DNA from: Brevibacterium sp. UCMA 11754
Lineage (GTDB): Bacteria > Actinomycetota > Actinomycetes > Actinomycetales > Brevibacteriaceae
Reading direction: 5' to 3'
Assembly (NCBI RefSeq): GCF_021532275.1
Contig: NZ_JACBOT010000034.1
Span: forward strand, 62,001-126,000
DNA: 64,000 nucleotides
Shown here: piece by piece, positions 21,397-30,039 of the stretch
How the letters are laid out: the number at the start of each line of letters is the position of its first letter
How positions within the stretch are numbered: position 1 is the first letter of the stretch
Notes under the pieces: generated by a model
What the model was told of the DNA's origin: nothing
What the model saw: only the letters and a program-made list of their open reading frames with translations
Databases searched by the model: none
Position numbers and translations under genes: made by a program

Positions 21397-22683
21397 ATGA
21401 CGACACGACTGCTCCTGCTGGCCCTGCTTGGGCTCGTCCCCGTCATGCTCGTGCCGGGGTGGACGAGTGCATTGATCGTGTCCGGCATCATCGTCATCGT
21501 CGGGCTGCTCGACTTCTTCCTCGTTCCCCCGCCGAGGCTGGTCTCCCTCCAGCGCACACCCGGACCCATGGTCCGGCTGGGTGACCCCACCGACTGCACC
21601 CTCACCTTGGTCAACAACTCCCCCAAACGTCTGCGCATCGCAGTCCGTGATGCGTGGTCACCGAGTGCCGGGGCGAAGAGCACCCGCTCACAATTCGACT
21701 TACCCCCAGGCGAGAACACACAGGTGGTGACACAGCTTCTGCCCGTGCGCCGCGGCGCACTGCACGCAGACAAGGTCACCATCCGCTCTCGCAGCGTCCT
21801 CGGTTTCATCGCCCGGCAGAAGAGCTTCGACGTGCCGGCGATCGTGCGGGTCCTGCCTCCGTTCATCTCTCGCCGCGAACTTCCCTCGAAGACGCAGAAG
21901 CTGCGAGAACTCGACGGGCGGTCTGCCGTGATGATCCGCGGCATGGGCACGGAGTTCGATTCGCTGCGCGACTACGTCGACGGTGATGATGTGCGCTCAA
22001 TCGATTGGCGCGCCAGTGCCCGCTCCCAGGACCTGGTCGTCAAGACCTGGCGTCCCGAGCGTGACCGCAGGGTCGTCATCGTCGTCGATTCCTCACGGCT
22101 GGCTGCGCGACGGTGCAAAGACGGCACAGTCTTCGACGCCGCCCTGGAGTCTGCTCTGCTGCTGACAGCCCTGGCCTCCGGAGCAGGTGACCGCGTCGAT
22201 GTCGTCGTCGCCGATGCACGCATCCGCGCAATCGCCTCGAGCCATCGGTCGAAGGACCCGGTCCATGACCTGTCGGTGGCGCTGACGACGGTCCATCCGG
22301 AACTCTACGATGCCGACTGGGAGCAGATCTCGTCGACGGTTCTGGCCACCTCACGCCAGCATGCCCTCGTCGTCCTCGTCACCGCTTTGGATGAGGGCAG
22401 CGTCTCCGATGAGATCCTGCCGGTTCTGCCGACATTGTTGGCCCGTCACCGGGTGGTGCTGGCCTCGGTGGAGGATCCTGGCTTGGGTGAGCTGGCGGCC
22501 AAGCGCGAGAGTACCGATGAGATCTTCACGGCCGCCGCTGCGGAATCGGAGCTGCTGACGTCGAAGTCACTGCAGACTCGTCTGCGCGGAGCCGGTGTCC
22601 AGTCCGTCGAAGCCGGCCCCGATGATCTGCCCGGTGCGCTGGCTGACCTCTACATCAATCTCAAGGCCACCGGAAAGCTGTAG
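21397..22683 (+). CDS. DUF58-domain protein
   Basis: 428 residues. Two membrane segments lie at the N-terminus (about 4-20 and 23-42). A beta-rich region is followed by the DUF58 signature EFDSLRDYVDGDDVRSIDWR (residues ~187-206) and a von Willebrand A-like domain with the start of a metal site (VIVVDSSR). DUF58 proteins work with MoxR ATPases. The ATG directly follows the moxR stop. It is the last gene of the operon that starts at 17350; a 19-bp tandem repeat lies directly downstream. Confidence 0.9.
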   Translation: MTTRLLLLALLGLVPVMLVPGWTSALIVSGIIVIVGLLDFFLVPPPRLVSLQRTPGPMVRLGDPTDCTLTLVNNSPKRLRIAVRDAWSPSAGAKSTRSQFDLPPGENTQVVTQLLPVRRGALHADKVTIRSRSVLGFIARQKSFDVPAIVRVLPPFISRRELPSKTQKLRELDGRSAVMIRGMGTEFDSLRDYVDGDDVRSIDWRASARSQDLVVKTWRPERDRRVVIVVDSSRLAARRCKDGTVFDAALESALLLTALASGAGDRVDVVVADARIRAIASSHRSKDPVHDLSVALTTVHPELYDADWEQISSTVLATSRQHALVVLVTALDEGSVSDEILPVLPTLLARHRVVLASVEDPGLGELAAKRESTDEIFTAAAAESELLTSKSLQTRLRGAGVQSVEAGPDDLPGALADLYINLKATGKL

Positions 22684-22691
22684 GCGCCTCA

Positions 22692-22763
22692 CAGACCGGT
22701 GGACCCCTGACCAGCCGGTGGAGTCCTGACCAGCCGGTGGTGAGGCTCTCTACCGGTCGGTGG
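22692..22763. repeat. 19-bp tandem repeat, about 4 copies, reaching into the spoIIM stop
   Basis: The core ccggtgg recurs at 22696, 22715 and 22734 at an exact period of 19, and ccggtcgg at 22753 keeps the same period; the last copy includes the end of the SpoIIM-family coding sequence and its stop codon. The array fills the whole gap between the convergent DUF58 and SpoIIM genes. Copies differ by a few bases. Confidence 0.85.
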
Positions 22764-23748
22764 CGAGGATTGAGTAGCCAGCCTGGTGATCGTCGAGGTC
22801 GGCGCTGAGCCCGGCCGTGGCGGCACGCTTGCCGAAGTACCAGGCATAGGCGATGACCAGCGCGGTATAGGCCACGCCGATGGCGATCTTCAGCGCCGGT
22901 GGAATCGGGTTCGGGGTGACGAACCCTTCGATGAGTCCCGAGATGAACAACATGATGACCAGACCACCGGCGACGGTCAGCAGCGACCTGGCCTCCGAAG
23001 CGAGCTTATTCCGCCGCAGCTGCGGCCCCGGCACCACCCAGGCGAAGAACAGTCTCAGTCCCGCCGCGGCGGCGAGGATGATGCAGCTGATCTCGGGGAT
23101 TCCGTGCGGGAGGATGTATAGGAAGAAGTCGGAGCCGCGGTCGAACTCGAACATCATCGCACCGGAGAAGCCGACGTTGACTGCGTTGGAGAACAGCCCC
23201 GAGACGACGAAGACTCCGGTGATGCCCAAGAGCACGAACTGCACGGCGATCCACGCGTTGTTCGTCCACACCCCTACTGCGAAGAAGCCGTTCGGGTTCT
23301 CTTTGTAGTAATCGACGAAATCATGTTCGGCGAACTGTTTGCGGAAGGCGTGGTCGCCGAAGGTCTCGAGGACCTCCGGGTGCATGCCAGCCCAGATGCC
23401 GGCCAAGCTCGCCACCGCCAGGAAGCACACGGCGACGATGAGGAAGTCCCACCTCAGCCGGTAGATCGAAAGGGGCAGACTGATGACGAAGAAGCGAGAA
23501 AGTCCGCTCAACCCGCCGGCGGGAACTGCCGAGAGATGGTTGCGTGAGCGGTGGACGATCGCCGACAGCCGCGCAGCCTCCAAAGAGTCAGGGGCCACCG
23601 TCATGATCCGCGACAGATCCTTCGAGGCGTCTCGATAGAGTTCGAGGAATCTGCGCGTCTGGGCCGGACTGAGCGTGTTCTTCTTCGCCAGAATGGACAG
23701 TTCTCGCCACTCGTCGCCGTGCAGTTCGGCCAGCAGATTCGGGTCCAT
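22750..23748 (-). CDS. Stage II sporulation protein M (SpoIIM/DUF95) family membrane protein
   Basis: 332 residues. A helical N-terminal cytoplasmic part (ELHGDEWRELSILAKKNTLS) precedes five to six membrane helices. The motif HGIPEISCIILAAAAGLRLF is typical of the SpoIIM family. In Bacillus SpoIIM belongs to the peptidoglycan-degrading engulfment complex; in non-sporulating actinobacteria the gene travels with MoxR/DUF58/RDD genes and its role is unknown. Convergent with DUF58 and divergent from the RDD gene, together forming one conserved neighbourhood. Confidence 0.85.
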   Translation of the reverse strand: MDPNLLAELHGDEWRELSILAKKNTLSPAQTRRFLELYRDASKDLSRIMTVAPDSLEAARLSAIVHRSRNHLSAVPAGGLSGLSRFFVISLPLSIYRLRWDFLIVAVCFLAVASLAGIWAGMHPEVLETFGDHAFRKQFAEHDFVDYYKENPNGFFAVGVWTNNAWIAVQFVLLGITGVFVVSGLFSNAVNVGFSGAMMFEFDRGSDFFLYILPHGIPEISCIILAAAAGLRLFFAWVVPGPQLRRNKLASEARSLLTVAGGLVIMLFISGLIEGFVTPNPIPPALKIAIGVAYTALVIAYAWYFGKRAATAGLSADLDDHQAGYSILATDR

Positions 23749-23841
23749 GGTTCAACCCTATCGGAGAGTCCTCCCGACCAGAATCGGTGTCCCAGGCGAT
23801 CCACCATGAAGTGGCGATGCGAATTATGACAGGATGGATTA

Positions 23842-24666
23842 GTGAGTACTTTGGTGACGGGTGAAGCCGTCGAGCTGAGCATCCAGCCCGCGGCCCTGGC
23901 GGCGCGCGCATTGAGCTGCCTCATCGACTACATCGTCTACTCGATCGTCAACATCGGTCTCATCATCGCCATGTTCTGGTTCCTGCTTCAGGTCCTCGGC
24001 GTCAATGAACTCCTGCTGACATCGGTCATGACCATCATGAGCATCTCCGTGTTCGTGCTCCTTCCGATGATCATCGAAGTCCTCACCCATGGCCGCTCGA
24101 TCGGCAAGCTCGCCCTCGGGCTGCGCGTCGTCCGCGACGACGGTGGAGCCGTGCGAGCCAGGCATTCCTTCATCCGCGCCATTCTCTGGCCCTTCGAGAT
24201 CCTCTCGACCGGTGGTGGGCTGGCTGCCCTCTCCGGACTGGTCTCGCCGCAGTCCAAGCGCCTCGGCGACTATATGGCCGGGACGATGGCCGTCAGCGAA
24301 CGCACCGCCCCACTCCAACCGGTTCGCACGCATGTCTCACCACACCTACAGAATTGGCTGGCGGAGACCGACATCGCCACTCTGCCTGCCGGACTGCACC
24401 GACGGGTGGTGCAGTTCCTGTCGATGGCGGAGAACCTGGGCCGCGAATCGCGCTGGGAGCGGGCCAAGGAGCTCGCCACCGAACTCAATCCCTATGTCGC
24501 ACCGGCTCCGCCGGAGGGGACGATGCCCGAACAGTTCCTGTCAGCGGTCATCCACCGTCAACGGTCCGCAGAATTCGCGAAACAGCAACGCCGCAGTGAA
24601 CAGTCCCAAGCCTTCCGCGCAGGAGTCAACACCCTCCCACATGGACTGAGCCTGCAGAGCCGCTGA
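23842..24666 (+). CDS. RDD-family membrane protein
   Basis: 274 residues from a GTG start with AGGA about 8 nt upstream. The signature AALAARALSCLIDYIVYSIV marks the first helix of the RDD domain, followed by two or three more helices; a polar C-terminal tail of ~110 residues follows. RDD proteins have been proposed to be transporters or membrane organisers; some act as Na+/H+ antiporters. It is divergent from the SpoIIM gene, a pairing repeated in many actinobacteria. Confidence 0.85.
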   Translation: MSTLVTGEAVELSIQPAALAARALSCLIDYIVYSIVNIGLIIAMFWFLLQVLGVNELLLTSVMTIMSISVFVLLPMIIEVLTHGRSIGKLALGLRVVRDDGGAVRARHSFIRAILWPFEILSTGGGLAALSGLVSPQSKRLGDYMAGTMAVSERTAPLQPVRTHVSPHLQNWLAETDIATLPAGLHRRVVQFLSMAENLGRESRWERAKELATELNPYVAPAPPEGTMPEQFLSAVIHRQRSAEFAKQQRRSEQSQAFRAGVNTLPHGLSLQSR

Positions 24667-24682
24667 CGGTCTCACGTCAGCG
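24661..24682 (+). terminator. Short hairpin after the RDD gene
   Basis: An 8-bp perfect stem (cgctgacg / cgtcagcg) with a 6-nt loop starts within the last codons and stop of the RDD gene. It is probably part of a termination region together with the larger hairpin at 24706. No T-tract. Confidence 0.5.
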
Positions 24683-24705
24683 CCTACCATTCAGATGCAC
24701 AGACG

Positions 24706-24742
24706 TTCGGGCCCGCCCCCTTTGCTTGGGTGCGGGCCCGAA
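24706..24742. terminator. GC-rich hairpin between convergent RDD and ahcY genes
   Basis: An 11-bp perfect stem (ttcgggcccgc / gcgggcccgaa) encloses a 15-nt loop. It lies between two convergent genes, 17 bp from the ahcY stop, and can serve both directions. Confidence 0.75.
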
Positions 24743-24758
24743 GGCACCTCAGGGAGCC

Positions 24759-26219
24759 TCAGTACCGGTAGTGCTCGGGCTTGTAGGGCCCGGCGACGTC
24801 GACTCCGATATATTCGGCCTGTTCCTTCGACAGTTCGGACAGATTCGCTCCGAGAGCAGGCAGGTGGAGGCGAGCGACCTTCTCGTCGAGTTCCTTCGCC
24901 AGCCTGTGCACATCATTGTCGTAGCGATCGGGGCTGACCCAGAGTTCGATCTGGGCGAGCACCTGATTGGTGAACGAGGCGCTCATCACGAACGAGGGAT
25001 GGCCTGTCGCGTTGCCCAGGTTGAGCAGGCGTCCTTCGGAGAGGACGAGGAAATCCGTCTGCGCACGGTCCAGACCCAGTTCGGTGGGGACGGGAACGCG
25101 CCATTCGTGGACCTGCGGCTTGATCTCGACCTTGGAGACTCCGGAGAGCTTGGCCAGTCCGGCCAGATCGATCTCATCGTCGAAGTGTCCGACGTTGCCG
25201 ACGATCGCTCCGGGCTTGAGGCTTTGGAGCACCTCGACGCCGACCACACGAGTGTTGCCGGTGGTCGTGATGATGATGTCAGCGCTCGGTGCCACCGTAG
25301 CGAGATGGTCGACCTGGTAGCCGTCCATCGTCGCCTGCAGGGCGCAGATCGGGTCGATCTCCGTGACGATGACCCTGGCACCCTGACCACGCAGCGCCTC
25401 GGCGGCTCCCTTGCCGACGTCACCATATCCGACGACGACGGCGATCTTGCCGCCGATGAGGACATCGGTGGCGCGGTTGAGGCCATCGGGCAGGGAATGG
25501 CGGATCCCGTAGCGGTTGTCGAACTTCGACTTCGTCACCGAATCGTTGACGTTGATGGCAGGGAATGGAAGGTTCCCTTCCTCTGCCAGTCGGTAGAGGC
25601 GATTGACTCCCGTCGTAGTCTCCTCGCTGACGCCCTTGATGCCGGCAGCCATACGACCGAAGCGGCCGGGTGAAGCCTCGAGCGACTTCCGAACCTGTGC
25701 CAGTAGGACCTTGAACTCCTCCGGGTCGTCCTCGCCCGCGGTGGGCACTCCCCCGTCGACTTCGGCCTGGGCGCCCTTGAGGACGTACATGGTGGCGTCA
25801 CCACCGTCGTCGAGGATGAGGTTCGCGCCCTCATCGAAGTCGAAGATCCTGTCCGCGGCCCACCAGTACTCTTCGAGGGTCTCACCCTTCCAAGCGAAGA
25901 CCGGCACACCGGCTGGGGCATCGACGCTGCCGGTGCCGACGACGACAGCGGCAGCTGCCTCGTCCTGAGTGGAGAAGATATTGCAGCTGGCCCAACGCAC
26001 CTGTGCCCCGAGTGCGACGAGGGTTTCGATGAGCACGGCAGTCTGCACCGTCATGTGCAGGCTGCCGGCGATGCGGGCTCCCGTCAGCGGCTTGCCCTGG
26101 CCGAATTCTTCGCGCAGTGCCATGAGTCCTGGCATCTCTCGTTCGGCGAGTCGGATCTGGTGTCGGCCGGCCTCGGCCAGACTCAGATCGGCAACCTTGA
26201 AGTCGGTGGAATCGAGCAC
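24759..26219 (-). CDS. ahcY: Adenosylhomocysteinase
   Basis: 486 residues from a GTG start with GGAGG just upstream. The enzyme splits S-adenosylhomocysteine to adenosine and homocysteine with bound NAD, clearing the inhibitory product of methyltransferases. Visible: substrate domain ([36 protein letters not shown]), the NAD-binding loop [20 protein letters not shown], and the conserved tail PYKPEHYRY. Length fits the long form used by actinobacteria. It sits 44 bp downstream of manB on the same strand, comparable to sahH in the mycobacterial block. Confidence 0.97.
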   Translation of the reverse strand: MLDSTDFKVADLSLAEAGRHQIRLAEREMPGLMALREEFGQGKPLTGARIAGSLHMTVQTAVLIETLVALGAQVRWASCNIFSTQDEAAAAVVVGTGSVDAPAGVPVFAWKGETLEEYWWAADRIFDFDEGANLILDDGGDATMYVLKGAQAEVDGGVPTAGEDDPEEFKVLLAQVRKSLEASPGRFGRMAAGIKGVSEETTTGVNRLYRLAEEGNLPFPAINVNDSVTKSKFDNRYGIRHSLPDGLNRATDVLIGGKIAVVVGYGDVGKGAAEALRGQGARVIVTEIDPICALQATMDGYQVDHLATVAPSADIIITTTGNTRVVGVEVLQSLKPGAIVGNVGHFDDEIDLAGLAKLSGVSKVEIKPQVHEWRVPVPTELGLDRAQTDFLVLSEGRLLNLGNATGHPSFVMSASFTNQVLAQIELWVSPDRYDNDVHRLAKELDEKVARLHLPALGANLSELSKEQAEYIGVDVAGPYKPEHYRY

Positions 26220-26263
26220 GGTACCTCCATCGGGAACGGAAACTGTTGTCGTCTGTCTCGAGT

Positions 26264-27748
26264 CTATTGCCTGCGAGCCTCGACGAACTCACTGACCCGA
26301 GCGGTCAGTTCGCGCAGGCTCTGCGGATCGCTGGCTTCGACATTGAGTCGCACCAGGGGCTCCGTGTTCGACTTGCGCAGGTTGATCCACCAGTCGTCTC
26401 CCTGCAGCCCGATGCCGTCGAGATCGTCGACCGTGTTGGTCGGAAAGTGACCGGACTCGGACGAGAAGGCGCTGAGGACCGAATCGGGATCGGCCACGGT
26501 GAAGTTGATCTCTCCCGACTGGACGTAGAGGTCGTAGTCGGCGACGAGTCGTGACGCCGGTGCCCCGGTCTTCGCCAAGGCGGCGATCAGGTGGCAGGCC
26601 GCGAGCATGCCGGAGTCCGCACCGTAGAACTCATCGAAGTAGAAGTGAGCGGAGTGTTCGCAGGCAAAGACGGCATGTTCGGTGCGCATGAGGGTTTTGA
26701 TGCCCGAATGCCCGACCTTCGAACGCACGGCCCGCCCGCCGGCGGCTGCGATCGTGGCCGGAACGCTGCGGGAGGTGATGAGATTGTGGATGACCACCGG
26801 TTCAGCGACGCCTGCGGCCCTGGAGCGAACGATCTCGCGTTCGGCGACGAGCGCGCCCACGGCCGAGGGCGACATGGTCGCTCCGGTTTCGTCGATGAAG
26901 AAGCAGCGATCGGCATCCCCGTCGAAGGCCAGCCCCAAATCCGCCCCCTGGTCGAGCACTGCACGGGAGACGTCGAGGAGGTTCTCCGGCTTCAGCGGGT
27001 TCGCCTCATGGTTGGGGAACGTGCCGTCGAGTTCGGGGAACAGCCCGATGACGTCGAAGGGCACACTCGCGTAACCGGAATCGGTGCCGAAGACCTCTCC
27101 GAGGAGTTTGCCCGCCATGCCGTTGCCGCAGTCGACGACGATCTTCAGGCCTGTGACCTCATCGACGTGGGTCAGCGTCCGGATGCGTTCGACGTAGCGT
27201 TTGCGCATCTCCGCGGCGGCAGCGCCGTCGACGTCGACCTCAGGTGCACAGCTGCGGAAGGTGTCAGCGGCGACATGTGCCGGCGCCAGCGGTGCCAAAT
27301 CCTTGATCCGTCCCAGTCCAGAGGCGAGGCTGACTCCTGCGGCACGTGGCCCGCAGATCTTGATCCCGTTGTAGTCGGCCGGGTTGTGACTTGCGGTGAT
27401 CATCGCACCCGGCAGATCGAAGATCCCGGAGGCGAAGTACAGCTGGTCGGTCGAGCACAGACCCAACAGCACCGCTCGATATCCGGCCGCCTCGATGCCG
27501 GCGGCGAAGGCCTGAGCGAAACCGGGTGAACTGGGCCGCATATCGTGTCCCACGACCACCTCGGCGCTCGAATGGAGTTCCGACATGGCTGTGGCGGTGG
27601 CCCAGCCGAGGGCGTAGAGCACATCGGCATCGAGCTGGTCGGGGATTCGGCCGCGGATGTCATAGGCACCGACTGCGGGTGCGAGTGCGGCGGTGCGGGC
27701 GGCGACGAGTTCGGGACCGGGTTCGACGCCGGACGTGGACTCGGTCAT
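26264..27748 (-). CDS. manB: Phosphomannomutase/phosphoglucomutase
   Basis: 494 residues. Alpha-D-phosphohexomutase domains in order: the active-site Ser loop [11 protein letters not shown], the metal loop DGDADRCF, the sugar-binding loop [14 protein letters not shown], and a C-terminal phosphate-binding domain. It converts mannose-6-phosphate to mannose-1-phosphate for GDP-mannose and envelope glycans, and links to ManA at 37865. The start overlaps the DUF3499 stop (ATGA). The position matches pmmA of the mycobacterial region. Confidence 0.94.
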   Translation of the reverse strand: MTESTSGVEPGPELVAARTAALAPAVGAYDIRGRIPDQLDADVLYALGWATATAMSELHSSAEVVVGHDMRPSSPGFAQAFAAGIEAAGYRAVLLGLCSTDQLYFASGIFDLPGAMITASHNPADYNGIKICGPRAAGVSLASGLGRIKDLAPLAPAHVAADTFRSCAPEVDVDGAAAAEMRKRYVERIRTLTHVDEVTGLKIVVDCGNGMAGKLLGEVFGTDSGYASVPFDVIGLFPELDGTFPNHEANPLKPENLLDVSRAVLDQGADLGLAFDGDADRCFFIDETGATMSPSAVGALVAEREIVRSRAAGVAEPVVIHNLITSRSVPATIAAAGGRAVRSKVGHSGIKTLMRTEHAVFACEHSAHFYFDEFYGADSGMLAACHLIAALAKTGAPASRLVADYDLYVQSGEINFTVADPDSVLSAFSSESGHFPTNTVDDLDGIGLQGDDWWINLRKSNTEPLVRLNVEASDPQSLRELTARVSEFVEARRQ

Positions 27749-28152
27749 GAGTCGCCGATGATGCGCAGGTGACCGTGTTTGCGGCCCGGCATCGATCCGT
27801 CGCTTCGACCCTCGGAGGTCGAGGTCGACCTGGTCGACGATGCCGACGCAGCCTCACCTGCTCTGACACCCTCTCCGGGACGTCCAGCAGCTTCCCGGAC
27901 GGCGTCGGCGATGGCCAACAGATCGTCATGGGTGCGCTCGGGTGGGGCTTGTTCACCTTCGATGCGGATGAGCTGCCAACCCACAGGCGGGGTCAGTTTC
28001 GCGGCATGGTCGGCGCACAGGTCATGGGCACCGGGCTCGGCGCGACGCGACAGCGGACCGATGACGACACAGGCATCAGCGTGCACGTACGTCATGGTGG
28101 CTGCGGCACTGCGCGAGCAGCTGACTTTTGAACACAATCTCACGGCTGACAC
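27745..28152 (-). CDS. DUF3499 family protein
   Basis: About 135 residues from the GTG at 28152 (VSAVRLCSKVSCSRSAAATM), a start that matches how I recall other DUF3499 proteins beginning. Four Cys/His-type positions (CSKVSC near the N-terminus, then HDLCADHAAKL) suggest a small zinc-binding fold. The C-terminal ~50 residues are a low-complexity Ser/Arg tail. Function unknown; the gene is always near manB and whiB2 in actinobacteria. Divergent from the metallopeptidase-family gene. Confidence 0.82.
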   Translation of the reverse strand: MSAVRLCSKVSCSRSAAATMTYVHADACVVIGPLSRRAEPGAHDLCADHAAKLTPPVGWQLIRIEGEQAPPERTHDDLLAIADAVREAAGRPGEGVRAGEAASASSTRSTSTSEGRSDGSMPGRKHGHLRIIGDS

Positions 28153-28211
28153 AGTCAACCACTTTACACGCGAGCACCGCCTGTCTTGGTCAGCCAGGGC
28201 CGTATGGTCAG

Positions 28212-28226
28212 TACAATATTGACTCA
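28212..28226 (+). promoter_or_regulatory. Probable leaderless promoter (-10 box TACAAT)
   Basis: TACAAT at 28212-28217 ends 8 nt before the ATG at 28226, so transcription would start at or next to the A of the start codon. No Shine-Dalgarno sequence is visible. Leaderless mRNAs are common in actinobacteria. The -35 box is poor (TTGGTC at 28186 with a 20-nt spacer). Confidence 0.5.
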
Positions 28227-28585
28227 TGAGTACCAGGCGTCATCGTGATCGGCACGGCCGCGGACTGCGGTCCCCGCTGTTCCTGGCCGACGTCCCCGCG
28301 CGTCTGCGTCGGGCGGAGAGCTTTGCCCGTGTCGCCGCCGAGGAGTTCGCCCGTTTCCGGGCGCAGGAACCGGCGCTGCTCGCCGAGGTGGTGCTGGCCA
28401 TTGATGCGGTCCCACCGGCGAGCTCCACCGAGCCCGCCTTCGGCCGGGTCTTCCCGGCCACCGCGAACAGGCACACGCACATCGTCCTCTACCGGCGAGT
28501 CATCGAATATCACAGCAGCGGGCAACGGGACTCGCTCATCGCCGAAGTCGTCGCCGACCAGGTCGAGATCCTCAGGAATTCCTAG
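28226..28585 (+). CDS. Metallopeptidase-family (zincin-like) protein, HExxH absent
   Basis: 119 residues. It matches the short actinobacterial family at the Rv3259 position: basic N-terminus, LRRAESFARVAAEEFARF, then AIDAVPP, then HIVLYRRVIEY, then SLIAEVVADQVEIL. In related zincin proteins the last block holds an HExxH zinc site; here the corresponding segment reads EVVADQVEIL, so peptidase activity is unlikely. Its TAG stop is shared, base for base, with the TAG of the convergent DUF5719 gene (CTAG at 28582-28585). Function unknown. Confidence 0.75.
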   Translation: MSTRRHRDRHGRGLRSPLFLADVPARLRRAESFARVAAEEFARFRAQEPALLAEVVLAIDAVPPASSTEPAFGRVFPATANRHTHIVLYRRVIEYHSSGQRDSLIAEVVADQVEILRNS

Positions 28586-30039
28586 CCGAGGCGGATGTCG
28601 CGGTAGGCCACGCCGGCAGGTGCCGGGGCCGGCTGCACCGCGGAGATCCCTGAGTCCGTGGTGACCACATAGCTGGCGTGGACACCGTCGGACTGGGAAC
28701 CTGAGGCGTTCTCACCGCTGATGACGATGGCACGGACTGCGTCTGGGGAGACCTCGGCCGGGCTGAATTCGGTGGTTCCGGTGGGATTGAGGTCAATCGA
28801 CTGGGCCTCCGTGAGCGAACCGTCGTCGAGCATGCCTCTCACCTGCACCTGCCCCTGCCCTGGTGAGAGGTACAGCTTCCCGGTGCCTGTGCGCGGCAGA
28901 GCCATGACCTGGGAGTCGGCGAGGGTGTCGGTGGCGTTGATGCTTCCGAAGTCCGCGCTGCCCTTCTTCCCGTCCTGACCGATGAATGCGCTGGCCTGAA
29001 TGGCTTGGTCCGAATCGAGGACGACGCTTGTGGCGTCAAGATCGCCGAGGTCGGCCTCGGCGACTCCGTGTGCGACAACGGTCATCGACGAACGGGGAAT
29101 GTCGATCTCCCCGTCTGGTCCATAGGCTTTGAGCGATACCTCTGCCAGGTCATCGCCCGGGTTGGCCACGCGCAGGCGTGCGTCCTTCCCGTCGAGTCCG
29201 GTGACGACCTGCTGTGTGTCGGCGTCTGCTCCGCTCGTGGCCAGGTCGATGCCTTTGGGGGTGAGACCGTCGAGCACGGTCTCTTGGAGGGAGCCGGCCA
29301 CGACTCCCCCGTCGACGTTGACATCGACGGCCAGCGATTCCGCTCCAGCGGCGAGTCCACCCAATCGGATTGCTCGCTGCTTCCCGGCCTTGATGCTGAC
29401 CTCTGTCGGCTCCCCGCGCTCTCCCGACGGTGTCATGAGTGTGACTTCGGCCTGCACGGGAACGTCGCCGGGATTGCTCAGCAACAGCTGGGAGTTCGAT
29501 CCTGCTGCGCCGGAGCCCGCCAGGATCCGGAAGTTGCTCGCCGCCGAACCACAGGTCAGAGTAGCAAGTCCGGTGAGGTCTCCGGAGGTGCCTTCGACGG
29601 TTTCGACTCCGGTCGTCAGCGCCGGTGCCCCTGGCCGGGCGAACCCAGTGATGAGTTTGGTCTTGTCGATGGGATCATCGCCGGAGACGAAGCCGTCAGA
29701 GCTGGGGTTGTCGAAGTTCGCCGACCCACCCAGATCCGCAACCTGGAGACGGGCCGCGGAGACCGAGCCATCTGCGGCGCTGATCGGTGCGGAGACGGAG
29801 ACGGCACGTGTGGACACGTTCGAGTCGTCGACGAATTCCGCGTCGGTGCCCTCTGCCTCGTCATCGGTCAGGAGCGGACCGGGGCAGATCACACGGGTAT
29901 CGGCGGTGGGCATTCTGACCTGCTCGGGACTGCGGTCGAGTGTGCCCGGGGTCAGCGGAGTCAGGAATGAGGTCGTGGCGACGAGGACTCCCGGTACGGC
30001 GATCGCCGCGAAGGTCACGATGCTGCGCATGTGTTTCAT
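28582..30039 (-). CDS. DUF5719 family secreted or membrane-anchored protein
   Basis: 485 residues. A signal-like N-terminal helix (IVTFAAIAVPGVLVATTSFL) precedes a long beta-rich extracytoplasmic part with repeated motifs such as LLLSNPGDVPVQAEVTLMTP and LRVANPGDDLAEVSLKAYGP, typical of DUF5719. It overlaps the glycosyltransferase start by 4 bp, and the pair is conserved beside whiB2 in actinobacteria. It probably assists the glycosyltransferase at the outer membrane face (inference). No catalytic residues recognised. Confidence 0.82.
   Translation of the reverse strand: MKHMRSIVTFAAIAVPGVLVATTSFLTPLTPGTLDRSPEQVRMPTADTRVICPGPLLTDDEAEGTDAEFVDDSNVSTRAVSVSAPISAADGSVSAARLQVADLGGSANFDNPSSDGFVSGDDPIDKTKLITGFARPGAPALTTGVETVEGTSGDLTGLATLTCGSAASNFRILAGSGAAGSNSQLLLSNPGDVPVQAEVTLMTPSGERGEPTEVSIKAGKQRAIRLGGLAAGAESLAVDVNVDGGVVAGSLQETVLDGLTPKGIDLATSGADADTQQVVTGLDGKDARLRVANPGDDLAEVSLKAYGPDGEIDIPRSSMTVVAHGVAEADLGDLDATSVVLDSDQAIQASAFIGQDGKKGSADFGSINATDTLADSQVMALPRTGTGKLYLSPGQGQVQVRGMLDDGSLTEAQSIDLNPTGTTEFSPAEVSPDAVRAIVISGENASGSQSDGVHASYVVTTDSGISAVQPAPAPAGVAYRDIRLG

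Noticed and set aside
24706-24742. S-adenosylhomocysteine riboswitch linked to ahcY
   Set aside because: The hairpin lies downstream of ahcY, not upstream, and the 44-bp gap before ahcY is too short for a riboswitch.
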